From the NCBI GenBank assembly GCA_014193395.1, contig BJHT01000036.1, forward strand, positions 1-35,980: a stretch of DNA of 35,980 nucleotides, in the 5' to 3' direction. Shown here piece by piece: positions 7,370 through 16,826 of this stretch. The translations under genes were made by a program, and so were the position numbers. Numbering within the stretch: position 1 is the first letter of the stretch; every line of letters starts with the position of its first letter. The notes under the pieces were generated by a model, which was not told where the DNA came from, searched no databases, and saw nothing but the letters and a program-made list of their open reading frames with translations. The DNA comes from Verrucomicrobiota bacterium. GTDB taxonomy: Bacteria > Verrucomicrobiota > Verrucomicrobiia > Limisphaerales > BJHT01.

Positions 7370-10300
7370 TAGTGGGATCCTTTCTTTTCATCGTGGGCCG
7401 CCGGGTGGCTGTCATGCTTCTCAAACGGATCGCCATTTCGCTTCCCGTACTCTTCCAAATTGTAAGGCAACGGGTGTTGCTTGTAGTCCGGCATCAGCGG
7501 ATTCGGATTCCGCACCTTGGCCAGATAAGTCAGTCGCGGACGGGTGTCCAGGAAGCCCAGCACCGCGTAGTTACGATCCTGCTCTTTCAATTTCGACACG
7601 CGGCTGTTCGGGTCCAAAATATTGCCGAAGGTAATCGCCTCGGCGGGACAGACCTGCTGACAGGCGGTCTTGATCGCGCCATCCGGCACCGCCACATCAC
7701 CCGACGCACCGACTTTCACCTTCTGGGCGATCTTGCCACCCTCGATGCGTTGGAGACAGAACGTGCATTTCTCCATGACCCCGCGCATCCGCACGGTGAC
7801 ATCCGGGTTCTTGGCCATCTTGACCAGTTCCCATGAGTCGGCGTTCTTTCGCTTCAGCGGCCCCTGGTAGAGATTCTCAATCGGGCGCTTGTTGTAATCG
7901 AAGAAATTAAACCGGCGGACCTTCCACGCGCAGTTGTTCGAGCAATACCGGGTACCCACACAACGGTTGTAGGCCATGACATTCAGGCCCTCCTCGTCAT
8001 GCACCGTCGCGTTGACCGGGCACACGCTCTCGCACGGCGCACTCTCGCAGTGCTGGCAGAGCATCGGCTGCGTCACCATCTGCGGATCGTCAATCCACGG
8101 CTGCGAAGCCTGACTCTCATCGGACCCCGTCGTCTTGAACTGCATCTTGACCGTCACATCACCGCTGAAATAGCGGTCCAGACGCATCCAGTGCATTTCG
8201 CGACCGCGAGCGACCTGGTCTTTGCCGACAATCGGAATGTTATTCTCGCTCTGACACGCGATGACACACGCCGAGCAACCCGAGCACGCACTCAGATCAA
8301 TCGCCATGCCCCACTGGTGGACCTTGCTCTTGAGTTCCGGTGCCGCGACATAGGGATGCTTGTAAATTCCCTGCGGCTGCTTGGGATTCTTCGGGTCAGT
8401 CGGGATGAAACCCACATGCGACGCGGCATCCAAGTCCATGTTCTTCGCAAAGTCGGGCTTTGCATTGAAATGTCCAAGATTCGCCTCGCGGATGATGGGA
8501 CGGCCTTCCATCGACCAGTGATCCTGGGTGCAGGAGAAGGTAAAGAGTGTCTCTTTGCCGGAAACTTTCGCACCCACGGCAACCGCCGCGGAACCGCGCA
8601 GGGCGTAGGCATTGAAACCGACTTTCTTACCGTCGAAATTCCCGACGCGGCCAGCCTTGTCGCGCCCGTAGCCAAGGGCAAGACCCAGCGAGTAGTCCGC
8701 CTGACCGGGTTGAATCCAGATGGGCGCGGTGAGTTTCCGACCTCCAAGGTCAATCTCCACCAATTCCCGATTCTTGAGATTGAGTTCAGCCGCCGTCTTG
8801 CGGCTGATCAGGGCCGCGTTGTCCCAAGTCATCTTGGTGACGGGGTCCGGCATTTCTTGAAGCCAGCCGTTGTTGGTATAGCGACCGTCGTCCACGCTGT
8901 AGTCAGAGTGGAAAACTACTTCCAAGCTATCCTTGGTTGGTGCAGGTGTTACCGATGCGAGCGAAATCTTCGCGCCGATCTCCGTCCAGTCTAGCTTCGG
9001 AGTCACCGCCTTGGCGGCCGTGCCGGCGACATAGCCGTCATGGAGATACTGCTTCCACTTCTCTTCGGCGAGCGTGCCACCGGTTAGTTGGGCAAAAGTA
9101 TCCCGCGCAATATCATACGGACGGACGGTCGTCTCACCCGCGAGCCGGGCGATAACTTCCAACTCTGTGATGCCATCGAAGAGCGGAGCAATCAGCGGCT
9201 GAATCGGGACCAAGGTGCCATCGCTCGTGCGGACATCGCCCCATGATTCGAGATAGTGCGCCGCCGGCAAATGCCAGTTACAGCCCGCAAACGTTTCGTC
9301 TTCGTAATAGCCGACGCGGATGACATTCTTGGCCTTGCGTTGCAGGTCACTCCACTTCAGTTCCGCCGGGGCGTTGTAAGCCGGATTGCCGCCGAGGATC
9401 ACCAACGTTCCGACCTTGTCTTCCTTGAGCGCCTGGGCCAGTTGCGCGAGCGAGGCATCTTCCGTCGCCGCGCGTTCGCGAAGCTCGACCGTCTGCCCGA
9501 GACTACCCGTCGCCGCATTGATCGCATGGGCGATCAGATGGACTGCCAGCGGTTGCCGATAACCCGTGAGCACTGCGACCTTGCCGCGGTTCTTCTCATC
9601 CGCCAAATCCTTCGCACACTCCGTGATCCACGCCGGATCAACCTTGCTGCCCGCGGATAGCTTCCCGAGCGCCGCAGTGACACCACTCTCAACTTGAGCT
9701 TTGGTCAGCCGGATAACTTCCGCTGCAATCTGCGCCGCGACTTGGATGACACTGCTCGAAGCAATCCGCAGGCGGTGGTCTGCCCCCGCGCCGGTGAGAG
9801 TCATCAGTGACTCCACGGCATAGAGACGGTTCATCGGGTCGCCGGGCTTGGTCACTTTCCGACCTTTGGCAAAGCCACGGGTCAGCCGTTGGCCGTCTAG
9901 TTCACCACCGAGAAAGTCACTGTCCAATGCCAGCACTACCGACGCCCTGTCGAGTCTGTAGTAGGCCGAAGCCGCAGTGCCCGCGACCACCGAGGCGGCC
10001 TCGTCGTGGATGCGGAAATCCACCGGCTCATACACCGCCCAGTTGGACTGCGGCAGCTTTTGCTTGAGCAAGCCCTGCACGCGGGCGCGTGACGGCGAGT
10101 TATTGCTTTCCGCCAGAATCCACAGACCCGCGCCATTTGCCGCCGCGGCTTTCTTCGCTTCCGAAGTCAGTGCGTCCAGCGCAGCTTCCTTGGTGGTCGA
10201 GTTACCCTTGTTACGATATTGCTGCGCGCGATCGGGATCGTAGAGGCCGAGAATCGAAGCCTGCGCGTAGGCATCCGTGGCACCGCTGCTGTCGGGATGC

Positions 10301-10680
10301 TGGCTGTTACCTTCAATCTTGGTTGGGCGCCCTTCGTTGGATTTTACAACCAACGGAATCCCACCGCGCCGCGACGGGAAGGCGGTAGCGAAGAACTGCG
10401 CCACGCCGTGCGTGTAGTTCTCCGGTAACTTGGAAAACGGATAAATCCTCTCTTCGGGCCGCCGGCAACCAGTCAGTCCAAAACCCGCGAACAGGACCGA
10501 CGCCGACATGAGCTTCATGAAGTTACGCCGGGTAACTTCATCCTTCATTTCGCTGGCACCCGCCGGGAACTCGCGCTCGGCCCAGTTCTGAAACTCCGGC
10601 GAGTCGGACAATTGCTCCAAGCTCCGCCAATAGGTCGGGCCGGAATCCGGTTCAGGACAGGCTGGTGGAATGGTCTTCAT
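7369..10680 (-). CDS. actB: Alternative complex III iron-sulfur subunit ActB (molybdopterin-oxidoreductase-like plus ferredoxin domain)
   Basis: The start is placed at ATG 10680, which forms an ATGA overlap with actA; the frame is open up to 10722 but that would lengthen the overlap. The 1103-residue product has a Tat-like motif TRRNFMKLM (about residues 48-56 of this version) followed by a hydrophobic run and LTGC, then a long domain resembling molybdopterin oxidoreductases (to about residue 750) that in this family carries no Mo cofactor. A ferredoxin-like domain follows with [11 protein letters not shown] (about 797-807), [25 protein letters not shown] and [12 protein letters not shown], so several [Fe-S] clusters are expected. 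It carries electrons between the quinol subunit and the cytochromes. Confidence 0.95.
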   Translation of the reverse strand: MKTIPPACPEPDSGPTYWRSLEQLSDSPEFQNWAEREFPAGASEMKDEVTRRNFMKLMSASVLFAGFGLTGCRRPEERIYPFSKLPENYTHGVAQFFATAFPSRRGGIPLVVKSNEGRPTKIEGNSQHPDSSGATDAYAQASILGLYDPDRAQQYRNKGNSTTKEAALDALTSEAKKAAAANGAGLWILAESNNSPSRARVQGLLKQKLPQSNWAVYEPVDFRIHDEAASVVAGTAASAYYRLDRASVVLALDSDFLGGELDGQRLTRGFAKGRKVTKPGDPMNRLYAVESLMTLTGAGADHRLRIASSSVIQVAAQIAAEVIRLTKAQVESGVTAALGKLSAGSKVDPAWITECAKDLADEKNRGKVAVLTGYRQPLAVHLIAHAINAATGSLGQTVELRERAATEDASLAQLAQALKEDKVGTLVILGGNPAYNAPAELKWSDLQRKAKNVIRVGYYEDETFAGCNWHLPAAHYLESWGDVRTSDGTLVPIQPLIAPLFDGITELEVIARLAGETTVRPYDIARDTFAQLTGGTLAEEKWKQYLHDGYVAGTAAKAVTPKLDWTEIGAKISLASVTPAPTKDSLEVVFHSDYSVDDGRYTNNGWLQEMPDPVTKMTWDNAALISRKTAAELNLKNRELVEIDLGGRKLTAPIWIQPGQADYSLGLALGYGRDKAGRVGNFDGKKVGFNAYALRGSAAVAVGAKVSGKETLFTFSCTQDHWSMEGRPIIREANLGHFNAKPDFAKNMDLDAASHVGFIPTDPKNPKQPQGIYKHPYVAAPELKSKVHQWGMAIDLSACSGCSACVIACQSENNIPIVGKDQVARGREMHWMRLDRYFSGDVTVKMQFKTTGSDESQASQPWIDDPQMVTQPMLCQHCESAPCESVCPVNATVHDEEGLNVMAYNRCVGTRYCSNNCAWKVRRFNFFDYNKRPIENLYQGPLKRKNADSWELVKMAKNPDVTVRMRGVMEKCTFCLQRIEGGKIAQKVKVGASGDVAVPDGAIKTACQQVCPAEAITFGNILDPNSRVSKLKEQDRNYAVLGFLDTRPRLTYLAKVRNPNPLMPDYKQHPLPYNLEEYGKRNGDPFEKHDSHPAAHDEKKGSH

Positions 10681-11327
10681 CGATGACAGGCGGAGCAATT
10701 CTGGGAAGCGTTGACCTTCCAATCGTGGACAAATTTGGTGCCCTGCGTCTTGGCAAAGTTCTGCGGGGGCACCCAGTCCAAGTTATAGACTTGATCGGGC
10801 GGACGGAGGTTGGGAGCGGGGTTGCGATGGCAGTCCAGACAGAAAGTCATGCTCAACGGCTTGGCGTGCCGGACCTCGTCCATCTTGTTCACCGGGCCGT
10901 GGCAATGCACGCAACTTACCCCGCGATTCACATGCACCGAGTGATTGAAATAAACGTAGTCTGGCACCTTGTGAACCTGCACCCAGGGAATCGGCTTGCC
11001 GCTCTGGGCGCTCTCGCGGACCAGCGCCAGCTTCGGGTCATCCTTCAGCACCTGGTTGTGACAGTTCATGCAGGTGTTCGCCGAGGGAACATTCGAGTAC
11101 CACGACTTCTCGACGCCGTTGTGGCAGTAGCGGCAATCCAGCCCCAACTGTCCCGCGTGAATTGTATGCGAGAAGGCCACCGGCTGGATTGGCTGATACC
11201 CGACGCGGGTGTACTTCGGGGTGAAGTAATACGTCAGGCCCGCCGTCACGCCGGCTCCCAGCAACAAGGCACCGACGAGCACCTTGCCGGGCAACTTATT
11301 CGTCCACTTTGGAAAGACGTCTGACAT
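10677..11327 (-). CDS. actA: Alternative complex III pentaheme cytochrome c subunit ActA
   Basis: First gene of the operon. The 216-residue product has one N-terminal membrane helix (about 14-35), then FSHTIHAGQLGLDCRYCH. It has five CxxCH heme sites at C65, C86, C139, C163 and C211 (CRYCH, CMNCH, CVHCH, CLDCH, CSACH). Histidines outside these motifs (for example H54, H57, H129, H132) can serve as distal ligands. Five hemes is the usual number for ActA. It sits on the periplasmic face and passes electrons to ActE or soluble carriers. No strong Shine-Dalgarno sequence precedes ATG 11327. The promoter probably lies in the 450-nt gap shared with the divergent phosphatase gene. Confidence 0.95.
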   Translation of the reverse strand: MSDVFPKWTNKLPGKVLVGALLLGAGVTAGLTYYFTPKYTRVGYQPIQPVAFSHTIHAGQLGLDCRYCHNGVEKSWYSNVPSANTCMNCHNQVLKDDPKLALVRESAQSGKPIPWVQVHKVPDYVYFNHSVHVNRGVSCVHCHGPVNKMDEVRHAKPLSMTFCLDCHRNPAPNLRPPDQVYNLDWVPPQNFAKTQGTKFVHDWKVNASQNCSACHR

Positions 11328-11777
11328 TCAAATAATAAAACGGACTTAAACAACTCAGCGGTTCCGCCCCGGGATTTGCTGTATCCCGACGCTTCGGAGC
11401 CAAAATGGATTGCCTCAGCCCGTTGCAGTTCATCGCGCCAATGACACGAAGCGCCGGAGTGGATACCGGAGCCACCGGGCGACGGCAAGAAAAGTTCGCA
11501 CCCTCACGCAAGTTTTTGTCCGCTTAATGGAGAGATAAGCATTGTTGCTCCCGGCGGCCGGCGGACATTTCCCCGGCGAAGGCACGCCGGTCAGCAAATC
11601 ACCGGTCCCCAGCGCCCTCGCCTGCGATCTGAGATTTCAAATTTCAAATTTCAAATCTCGAATCCTCCGCGCGCCATTCGCCATTCGTCACACACCCATT
11701 CGCCATTCCTAATTTCCCATTCGCCATTGCTGATTCCCCAGCATTGCCGCGCGCGCGGCTTCTGCTATCACCAGCCC
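11328..11777. promoter_or_regulatory. Divergent intergenic region between actA and the phosphatase gene
   Basis: About 450 nt with no credible gene. It must hold the promoter(s) of the act operon (minus strand) and of the phosphatase gene (plus strand). Just upstream of actA the sequence is AT-rich (TTTTATTATTTGA before the ATG), but I could not settle on a -35/-10 pair. The right third is taken up by 7-nt-period repeats, listed separately. Confidence 0.4.
11633..11735. repeat. Degenerate 7-nt-period repeats (ATTTCAA and CCATTCG types)
   Basis: Two blocks are visible: GATTTCAAATTTCAAATTT (period 7) near 11634-11655, then several CCATTCG-like units (GCCATTCGCCATTCG, CCCATTCGCCATTCC) to about 11730. 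They stop about 40 nt before the phosphatase start codon. The same unit types recur before other genes in this window (13.5-13.68 kb, 27.94-28.08 kb). Confidence 0.75.
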
Positions 11778-13328
11778 ATGCCGCATCACTTCTCCCGCCA
11801 TTCCCCCCGCCCGCTCGCCGCGTTGCTCCTCATTCTCACCCTCCCTGCCGCTCTCGTCGCCCAAACCATCCTCGTCCAGCCCTACGTGCAGCCCGGCAAC
11901 GGCTCCACGCTCACCAGCAACGACGTCAAAGTCATCGCGTGGCTCACCGACCAGAAGCTCGGAAAATTCACCGTCGAATTCGGCCCCAAAGACGCGCCCG
12001 CCCGCACCATCCAGCCCGAGCGCACCGCCCTCGATTTCAAGGCCGCCAAATCCTTTCGCCCCTTCACCGCCAAGCCCGAGGCCGCCACCCCGACCATCCC
12101 TACGCCCGCCACCGACGCCGCCAAAGAGCGCTATCCCACCATCGCCGAACGCGAACAGCACTATTTCAAATATTGGGCCACCCTCCCTGCCCTGCCCTTC
12201 GACACCGACATCACCTACCGCGTCCTCCTCGGCACGAATGTCATCCGCGCCGGCACCTTCCCGACGCGCGCCAGCCCCACGCAGCCCATCCGCTTCGTCA
12301 TGGTCGGCGACCTCGCGCAAGGCAAGTCCTCGCAAAACGCCATCGCGTGGCAGATCAGCCAGGTGAAACCCCACTTCCTCGTCGCGCTCGGCGACATCGT
12401 GTACCCCTCCGGCCGCGTGAACCAATACCTCAATCACTTCTGGCCCACCTACAATCAGCCCACCACCGCCGGCCCCAAAACCGGCGCGCCCCTCATGGCC
12501 TCCATCCCCTTCTACCCCGCCCTCGGCAATCACGACGCCGAAAGCGCCAAGCTCCCCGACACCCCCGACGCCTTCGGTGCCTATCACTTCTTTTTCCCGC
12601 CGCAAAACGGCCCCGGCCCCGGCCCGTGGAACACCCCGCTCGGCAAAGACCCGGCCACCACCAACACCTTCCTCCTCACCGCCCGCGCCAGTTATCCGCA
12701 CCTCGGCTTCTACTCCTTCGACAACGGCCCCGCACACTTCCTCATCCTCGACAGCGCCAAATATGTGCCCTACGAGAATCCCCGCCTCCTCGACTGGATC
12801 GAACGCGACCTGCGCGCCACCAAGGCCCCGTGGAAATTCGTCTGCTTCCACGTCCCCGCCTTCGAAGCCACCAAAAACCACTACACCGAACAACGCATGC
12901 GCCTCCTCCATCCCCTCTTCGAGCGCACCGGCGTGGACATCGTCTGGGCCGGCCACGTCCACAACTACCAGCGCAGCCATCCCCTCCGCTTCCGCCCCAC
13001 GACGCCCAAGCCCACCTCCGCCGGCCTCGTCAACGGCGACTTCAACCTCGACCCCGTCTTCGATGGCGTCACCCACACCCGCGCCCACGGCATCATCCAC
13101 ATGGTCTGCGGCGGCGGCGGCGCGAGCCTCTACGCCGGCGGCCCCGAAAAAAACGCCGCGGAATTCGCCAAGAAATACGGCCCCAACAACTGGGCCTCCT
13201 TCACCGCCCGCTTCTTCGACAAAAAACACAGCTTCGCCGTCGTGGACCTCACCCCCGCCCGCCTCCAACTCCGCGCCCTCGACCTCGACGGCACCGAAGT
13301 GGACCGCGCGGTGATCACGAAGCCGTGA
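11778..13328 (+). CDS. Secreted purple-acid-phosphatase-like metallophosphoesterase
   Basis: Start at ATG 11778, giving a 516-residue protein with a signal peptide (MPHHFSRHSPRPLAALLLIL... cut near AALVAQ, residue 29). An N-terminal beta-rich part (30-165) precedes the calcineurin-like domain with the metal motifs GDLAQG (D178), LGDIVYPSGR (D206), LGNHD (N251, H252), FHVP (H358) and AGHVHNYQRS (H393, H395). The last motif and the N-terminal domain are typical of purple acid phosphatases and related phosphodiesterases. It should hydrolyse phosphate mono- or diesters outside the cytoplasm; the substrate is unknown. Genes downstream encode other exported hydrolases. The two-metal site is complete as far as I can see. 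Confidence 0.88.
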   Translation: MPHHFSRHSPRPLAALLLILTLPAALVAQTILVQPYVQPGNGSTLTSNDVKVIAWLTDQKLGKFTVEFGPKDAPARTIQPERTALDFKAAKSFRPFTAKPEAATPTIPTPATDAAKERYPTIAEREQHYFKYWATLPALPFDTDITYRVLLGTNVIRAGTFPTRASPTQPIRFVMVGDLAQGKSSQNAIAWQISQVKPHFLVALGDIVYPSGRVNQYLNHFWPTYNQPTTAGPKTGAPLMASIPFYPALGNHDAESAKLPDTPDAFGAYHFFFPPQNGPGPGPWNTPLGKDPATTNTFLLTARASYPHLGFYSFDNGPAHFLILDSAKYVPYENPRLLDWIERDLRATKAPWKFVCFHVPAFEATKNHYTEQRMRLLHPLFERTGVDIVWAGHVHNYQRSHPLRFRPTTPKPTSAGLVNGDFNLDPVFDGVTHTRAHGIIHMVCGGGGASLYAGGPEKNAAEFAKKYGPNNWASFTARFFDKKHSFAVVDLTPARLQLRALDLDGTEVDRAVITKP

Positions 13329-13344
13329 GGCGGAGGAGGCAGGG

Positions 13345-13675
13345 GGCGGGAGGAGGAATCAGGGGACAGGAGACAGGAAACAGGAAGCAGGGGACAAAAA
13401 TCAGCGCAAAGAAAACCGGGACCGGAAAAACTGCGGCAAAGGAATGGAGGCAAAGGAATGGGGAAGGAGACAGCGCGGAAAAACTATCGTCCCCCATTCC
13501 TTTGCCCCCATTCCTTTGCCCAAAATTCCCCTGCCAAATCCCGAACAGCACACGAAAAATTTCCCCCCATTCGCCTGCCCCCATTCGCCTGCCAAAAAAT
13601 TCCCCTGCCAAAAAAGCTCGCCACGCGGCCCTCCCCATTCTGAAATCTCCAATCTCAAATCTCAAATCACACCCC
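13345..13675. repeat. Intergenic 7-nt-period repeats, including a long inverted repeat at 13433-13521
   Basis: The gap after the phosphatase gene begins with ACAGG-type 7-mers (GACAGGAGACAGGAAACAGG near 13366). It goes on to an inverted repeat: GGCAAAGGAATGGAGGCAAA (about 13434) against CCATTCCTTTGCCCCCATTC (about 13496), with about 30 nt between arms. AATTCCCCTGCC/ATTCGCCTGCC units follow, then AATCTCAAATCTCAAATC immediately before the next start codon. The same ATGGAGGCAAAGGAATGGGA string recurs near 15074. The frames open through here read as repeat translation, not genes. Confidence 0.75.
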
Positions 13676-13677
13676 CC

Positions 13678-14217
13678 ATGCTCCCCGCCATCCTCACCAC
13701 CCTCGCTGTCCTCGTGCTCCTCTTCCTCATCATCGTGAGCCGACGCCCCTCCACCTTCCGCGTCACCCGCTCCGCCACCATCGCGGCGCCGCCCGCCGTC
13801 GTATTCGCGCAGGTGAACGACCTCGGCAAATGGGACGCTTGGTCCCCGTGGGCCAAACTCGATCCCAACGCCAAACACACCTTCGCCGGCCCGCCCGCCG
13901 GCCCCGGCGCCAAGATGAGCTGGAGCGGCAACAGCAAGGTCGGCGTCGGCAACATGACCATCACCGACAGCCGCCCGCCCGAGTTCCTCCGCTTCCACCT
14001 CGAATTCCAAAAGCCCTTCAAAGCCACCAACACCACCGAGTTCACCTTCCAAGCCGCAGGCGCGCAAACCACCGTCACCTGGAACATGTTCGGCCAGGCC
14101 GACTTCATCTACCGCGCCGTCGGCCTCTTCATGGACTGCGACAAAATGGTCGGCGGCCAATTCGAGCAAGGCCTCGCCCAACTCAAAACCGTCGCCGAAT
14201 CCGCCGCCGGCAAATAG
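13678..14217 (+). CDS. Membrane-anchored SRPBCC (polyketide cyclase/START-like) family protein
   Basis: ATG 13678 gives 179 residues: an N-terminal membrane helix (MLPAILTTLAVLVLLFLIIV) and a soluble SRPBCC domain beginning ATIAAPPAVVFAQVNDLGKWDAWSPW. The helix, the W-x-x-WSPW motif and the later GNMTITDSRPPEFL and TTVTWNMFGQ strands match the SRPBCC family, which binds hydrophobic ligands in a deep pocket. No ligand or enzyme role can be read from the sequence. The start codon directly follows 7-nt-period repeats, and there is no clear Shine-Dalgarno sequence. Confidence in coding and family is high; function is open. Confidence 0.85.
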   Translation: MLPAILTTLAVLVLLFLIIVSRRPSTFRVTRSATIAAPPAVVFAQVNDLGKWDAWSPWAKLDPNAKHTFAGPPAGPGAKMSWSGNSKVGVGNMTITDSRPPEFLRFHLEFQKPFKATNTTEFTFQAAGAQTTVTWNMFGQADFIYRAVGLFMDCDKMVGGQFEQGLAQLKTVAESAAGK

Positions 14218-14232
14218 CCGCCGCAGCCGCAC

Positions 14233-14280
14233 GTGCCGCAGGCGTCCCCGCCTGCGAGTTCCCGCGGCGTCTCGCCGCCC
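14233..14280. repeat. Dispersed GCAGGCGTC/GTCTCGCC repeat (single arm)
   Basis: The string GCCGCAGGCGTCCCCGCCTG followed by GAGTTC and CGGCGTCTCGCCGCCC is one arm of an element that occurs as a full inverted repeat at 26190-26292 and 27273-27369. Here only one arm is evident, just after the SRPBCC gene stop. Confidence 0.7.
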
Positions 14281-14384
14281 GGACCGCTGCGACCGCGAGC
14301 CGCAGAGGCAAAGGGATGCACAGCGCTTTTGGACCGGGTGTTTTCATCAACCCCCATGTCGCGCCTTCCCGCTGAGCGCGCGCG

Positions 14385-15071
14385 GTGGACGAGTATCTGA
14401 AAGCCCTGCCCGCCGCCCCGTTGGACACCTTGATCGCCGACGAAAACCGGGAGATCATCGGGGACGTGAAGAAATCCATCGGCCTGCTGCGTGGGACCGA
14501 GGGTTCCTTGCAGCTCGGTTAGATCATCGAAAATGGCTTCTTCACTGATTCCGCCACCAGCCTGCTACTCCAGCTTCGCGACCTATGCGCCCACAGCGCC
14601 CGCAAAAAGGAGGAGATCAAGCGGGGCCTGCCCGCGAAACCCGTTCATGAAAACGCCATCCAGCTCATCGAACCCCTGATCCACCGGCGCAACGAAGCCT
14701 GCAAGAACACGCTCGACCGGGTGATCCCCCCAACAAAAAAAAGGAGCGACCAGGGGATAAACCCGGGGCGGTTTGAAACCGGCCACACTGGTCGCTTGCC
14801 GGAAGCCACCGTTTCGGGGGGGGCATTGTAAAACCCGACCTTTCAGCGCCCCATCACGATCTGGGCGTCGAGCCGCCGTCCGGGGACGCTGCAACTCGGT
14901 TCAAACTTTGCCGCGGAGCTGCCCGAATTGTTCGCCGTCAAGGCGATGGGCGAAGACGCACTGTGCGTGCTGGGCGAATACCTAAAACTCTACGCGCGCC
15001 TCCAAACCGACGTGGGTGCCGAAGTTCCACTCGTGCGCGATGCCATGCGGTGGGCGGTCTGGCTGAAATGA
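14385..15071 (+). pseudogene. Decayed unidentified gene with two in-frame stops
   Basis: One reading frame from about GTG 14385 to TGA 15069 reads like protein but is broken by TAG at 14520 and TAA at 14829. Between the stops it encodes a convincing helical, charged stretch (LLLQLRDLCAHSARKKEEIK, then LPAKPVHENAIQLIEPLIHR). After the second stop it resumes with ELPELFAVKAMGEDALCVLG and YARLQTDVGAEVPLVRDAMR. Shorter competing frames lack this composition. I do not recognise the family. The region around 14745-14850 (G-rich, ending in GGGGGGG) does not look coding and may be an insertion. The beginning of the ancestral gene may also be lost. Confidence 0.5.
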
Positions 15072-15536
15072 AGATGGAGGCAAAGGAATGGGACGGGACG
15101 CAATGGGAGCGGCCTGAACTGGCCGTCTGTGCGACCGTAACCTCCTCGCGGCGCGCGAGGATTCTGAAGAATTGTAGTACAAGGAAGAACAGCGGACGGC
15201 AGCAGCTCCAAGAAGTCACCCTTCAGTGAACGAAGCCTAACCAGCGAGTTCTTGGTTCCCTCCGGGTTCATCGTGTCTCTGTGGTCAAAAAACTCGGTTC
15301 GACTGAATGGTTACGAGTAAGTCTCGTGGGCTGAATCGGACGAGGTGTGTGGGAACGCAACTTGGTTGCCAGACGCGGCTCGGAGTGTTGTTGGGCGGGT
15401 CGCTCGCGGAAGCAGGTTGGAGTCTCGTTACCTCGACTCCTACAACGGGGGGGAGCGCGGGCCGCTTGCCGGCACCACGCTGACCTCGCTCGCGAAACAC
15501 ATTGCAGCGCGCCGCGCTTCCAGCCTGACTTCACCC
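15072..15536. other. Intergenic stretch with repeat fragments, no gene seen
   Basis: No credible gene. It holds the GGAGGCAAAGGAATGGGA string shared with 13.44 kb, and at 15420-15444 a copy of the 25-nt element that also occurs at 18430-18454 and 31177-31201. The promoter of the sialidase-like gene at 15537 should lie in its right part, but I could not assign boxes. Confidence 0.5.
15420..15444. repeat. 25-nt dispersed repeat (GTAGGAG...GAGACTC), copy 1
   Basis: On the plus strand it reads GAGTCTC, GTTACCTCG, ACTCCTACA. Compared with the copy at 31177-31201 (opposite orientation) it has three mismatches in 25. Confidence 0.7.
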
Positions 15537-16751
15537 ATGCACCTGCGCATTTCAAAACCCGTCCTGCTCCTCTTTGCGTCTCTTTGCGTTCTTTGCGTTC
15601 TTTGCGGCCATTCTGCCCCCGCTGCTGACGCGCCGTTGTTGCCGCCGGGTTGGGACGCCAAGGCCGCCGCCGACCGTGTGTTGGCGGGGCTGGTCAAGGT
15701 GTCCGCCCCCGAGGTCAAGGGCGCGCACGACGCGGAGATGGCCCTCGTCAACGGCCGCGCCTACATCGTGTCCGAGGCCAATGACGAGAAGGCGGGCGAA
15801 GCGCCGTCGTGGCCGTTTATCTACGCGACGCTGTCCGTGGTGAACGTGAAGACGCTCGCGCTGGAGACGAACCTGCTCGTCGCCAAGGGCGGGCAGATGT
15901 TTGCGAACGAAACCCTGCCGCCGGGCGCGTGCTTCGTGCCGCGGGTGCTCCAGCGCGACGCCCGCACGCTGCGCTGCTTTTTCGCCAGCGAGGCGCCGGG
16001 CCAGCGGCAGTCGCAGATTTGGTTCCGCGATTTCGACCTCGAACGCGGCACGTTGGAAAACCAGATTCACCGCGCGAAACTCAAGACCGCCGCGGGCACG
16101 TTCGACATGCAGCCGAAGCCGTTTTACGAGGACGCGGTGGCGCACGGTTTCAAACGCGAGGCGAAGGATTACGGCCTCTACATTTTTGATCCGATCAAAC
16201 TTTTCGACGGCAAACACTACGCCGGGATCAACAACTACGCGGCCGGACAGAACGCGCTCGCGACGCTCAACGCGGCGATGGACACCTTCGAGATCGTCGG
16301 CCATTTCAACGAACCCGGCACGCTCAAGCTCACCGAACCCGCCGTGAATCGCCTGCCCGACGGCACCTGGATGGCCATCTGCCGGCAGGAGGGCGGCAAC
16401 CAGAACTACACCTTCACCACGAGCCGCGACGGTGTGAACTGGACCGTCGGCGAGCATCGCGCGTGGGTCACCAATGGCGCCGCGTCGCGCCCGACCTTCG
16501 ACCGGTTCCGCGGCGTGTATTATCTCGGCTGGCAGGAGCGCGCGCGCATCGCCGGCGTGAACCGCTCGATCTTCAATCTCGACGTCTCGCGCGACGGCGC
16601 ACAGTGGGAGCGCAAGTATCGCTTCGAGACGGTGAAATCCTTTCAGTATCCGACCTTCCGCGAACACGCCGGGACGATCTATCTCAGCGTCACCCAGGGC
16701 GACACCGACCCGAGCCGCAAGGAGCGGATCATGTTCGGGCGGCTGGAATAG
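15537..16751 (+). CDS. Exported sialidase/BNR-repeat-like glycosidase family protein
   Basis: ATG 15537 gives 404 residues with a signal peptide (MHLRISKPVLLLFASLCVLC...; cut near SAPAADA, about residue 31). The mature part looks like a beta-propeller: Asp-box-like turns TSRDGVNWTVG and VSRDGAQWERK, the strand RLPDGTWMAICRQEGGNQNYTF and FKREAKDYGLYIFD. This is the sialidase/neuraminidase-like fold; specificity (sialic acid or another sugar) cannot be decided and classical catalytic residues were not mapped. The signal-peptide core is encoded by repetitive DNA (CTTTGCGTTCTTTGCGTTC) also seen in the next gene. Its neighbours are another sialidase-like protein 75 nt downstream, then sulfatases, so a polysaccharide-degradation role is likely. 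Confidence 0.75.
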   Translation: MHLRISKPVLLLFASLCVLCVLCGHSAPAADAPLLPPGWDAKAAADRVLAGLVKVSAPEVKGAHDAEMALVNGRAYIVSEANDEKAGEAPSWPFIYATLSVVNVKTLALETNLLVAKGGQMFANETLPPGACFVPRVLQRDARTLRCFFASEAPGQRQSQIWFRDFDLERGTLENQIHRAKLKTAAGTFDMQPKPFYEDAVAHGFKREAKDYGLYIFDPIKLFDGKHYAGINNYAAGQNALATLNAAMDTFEIVGHFNEPGTLKLTEPAVNRLPDGTWMAICRQEGGNQNYTFTTSRDGVNWTVGEHRAWVTNGAASRPTFDRFRGVYYLGWQERARIAGVNRSIFNLDVSRDGAQWERKYRFETVKSFQYPTFREHAGTIYLSVTQGDTDPSRKERIMFGRLE

Positions 16752-16826
16752 TGATCAGCAAAATAAGTGGTGAAAAACACCCCACGAACTGGTGGATTTT
16801 CAACCACCGACCAACCCATCAAGAAA

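Noticed and set aside
11709-13268. Long minus-strand open frame opposite the phosphatase gene
   Set aside because: Gly/Glu/Val-rich composition typical of a shadow of GC-rich coding DNA; the plus strand has clear phosphatase motifs.
15420-15444. Transcription-factor operator
   Set aside because: One copy lies inside the end of a coding gene and two lie in intergenic DNA with different orientation, so a dispersed repeat explains it better.
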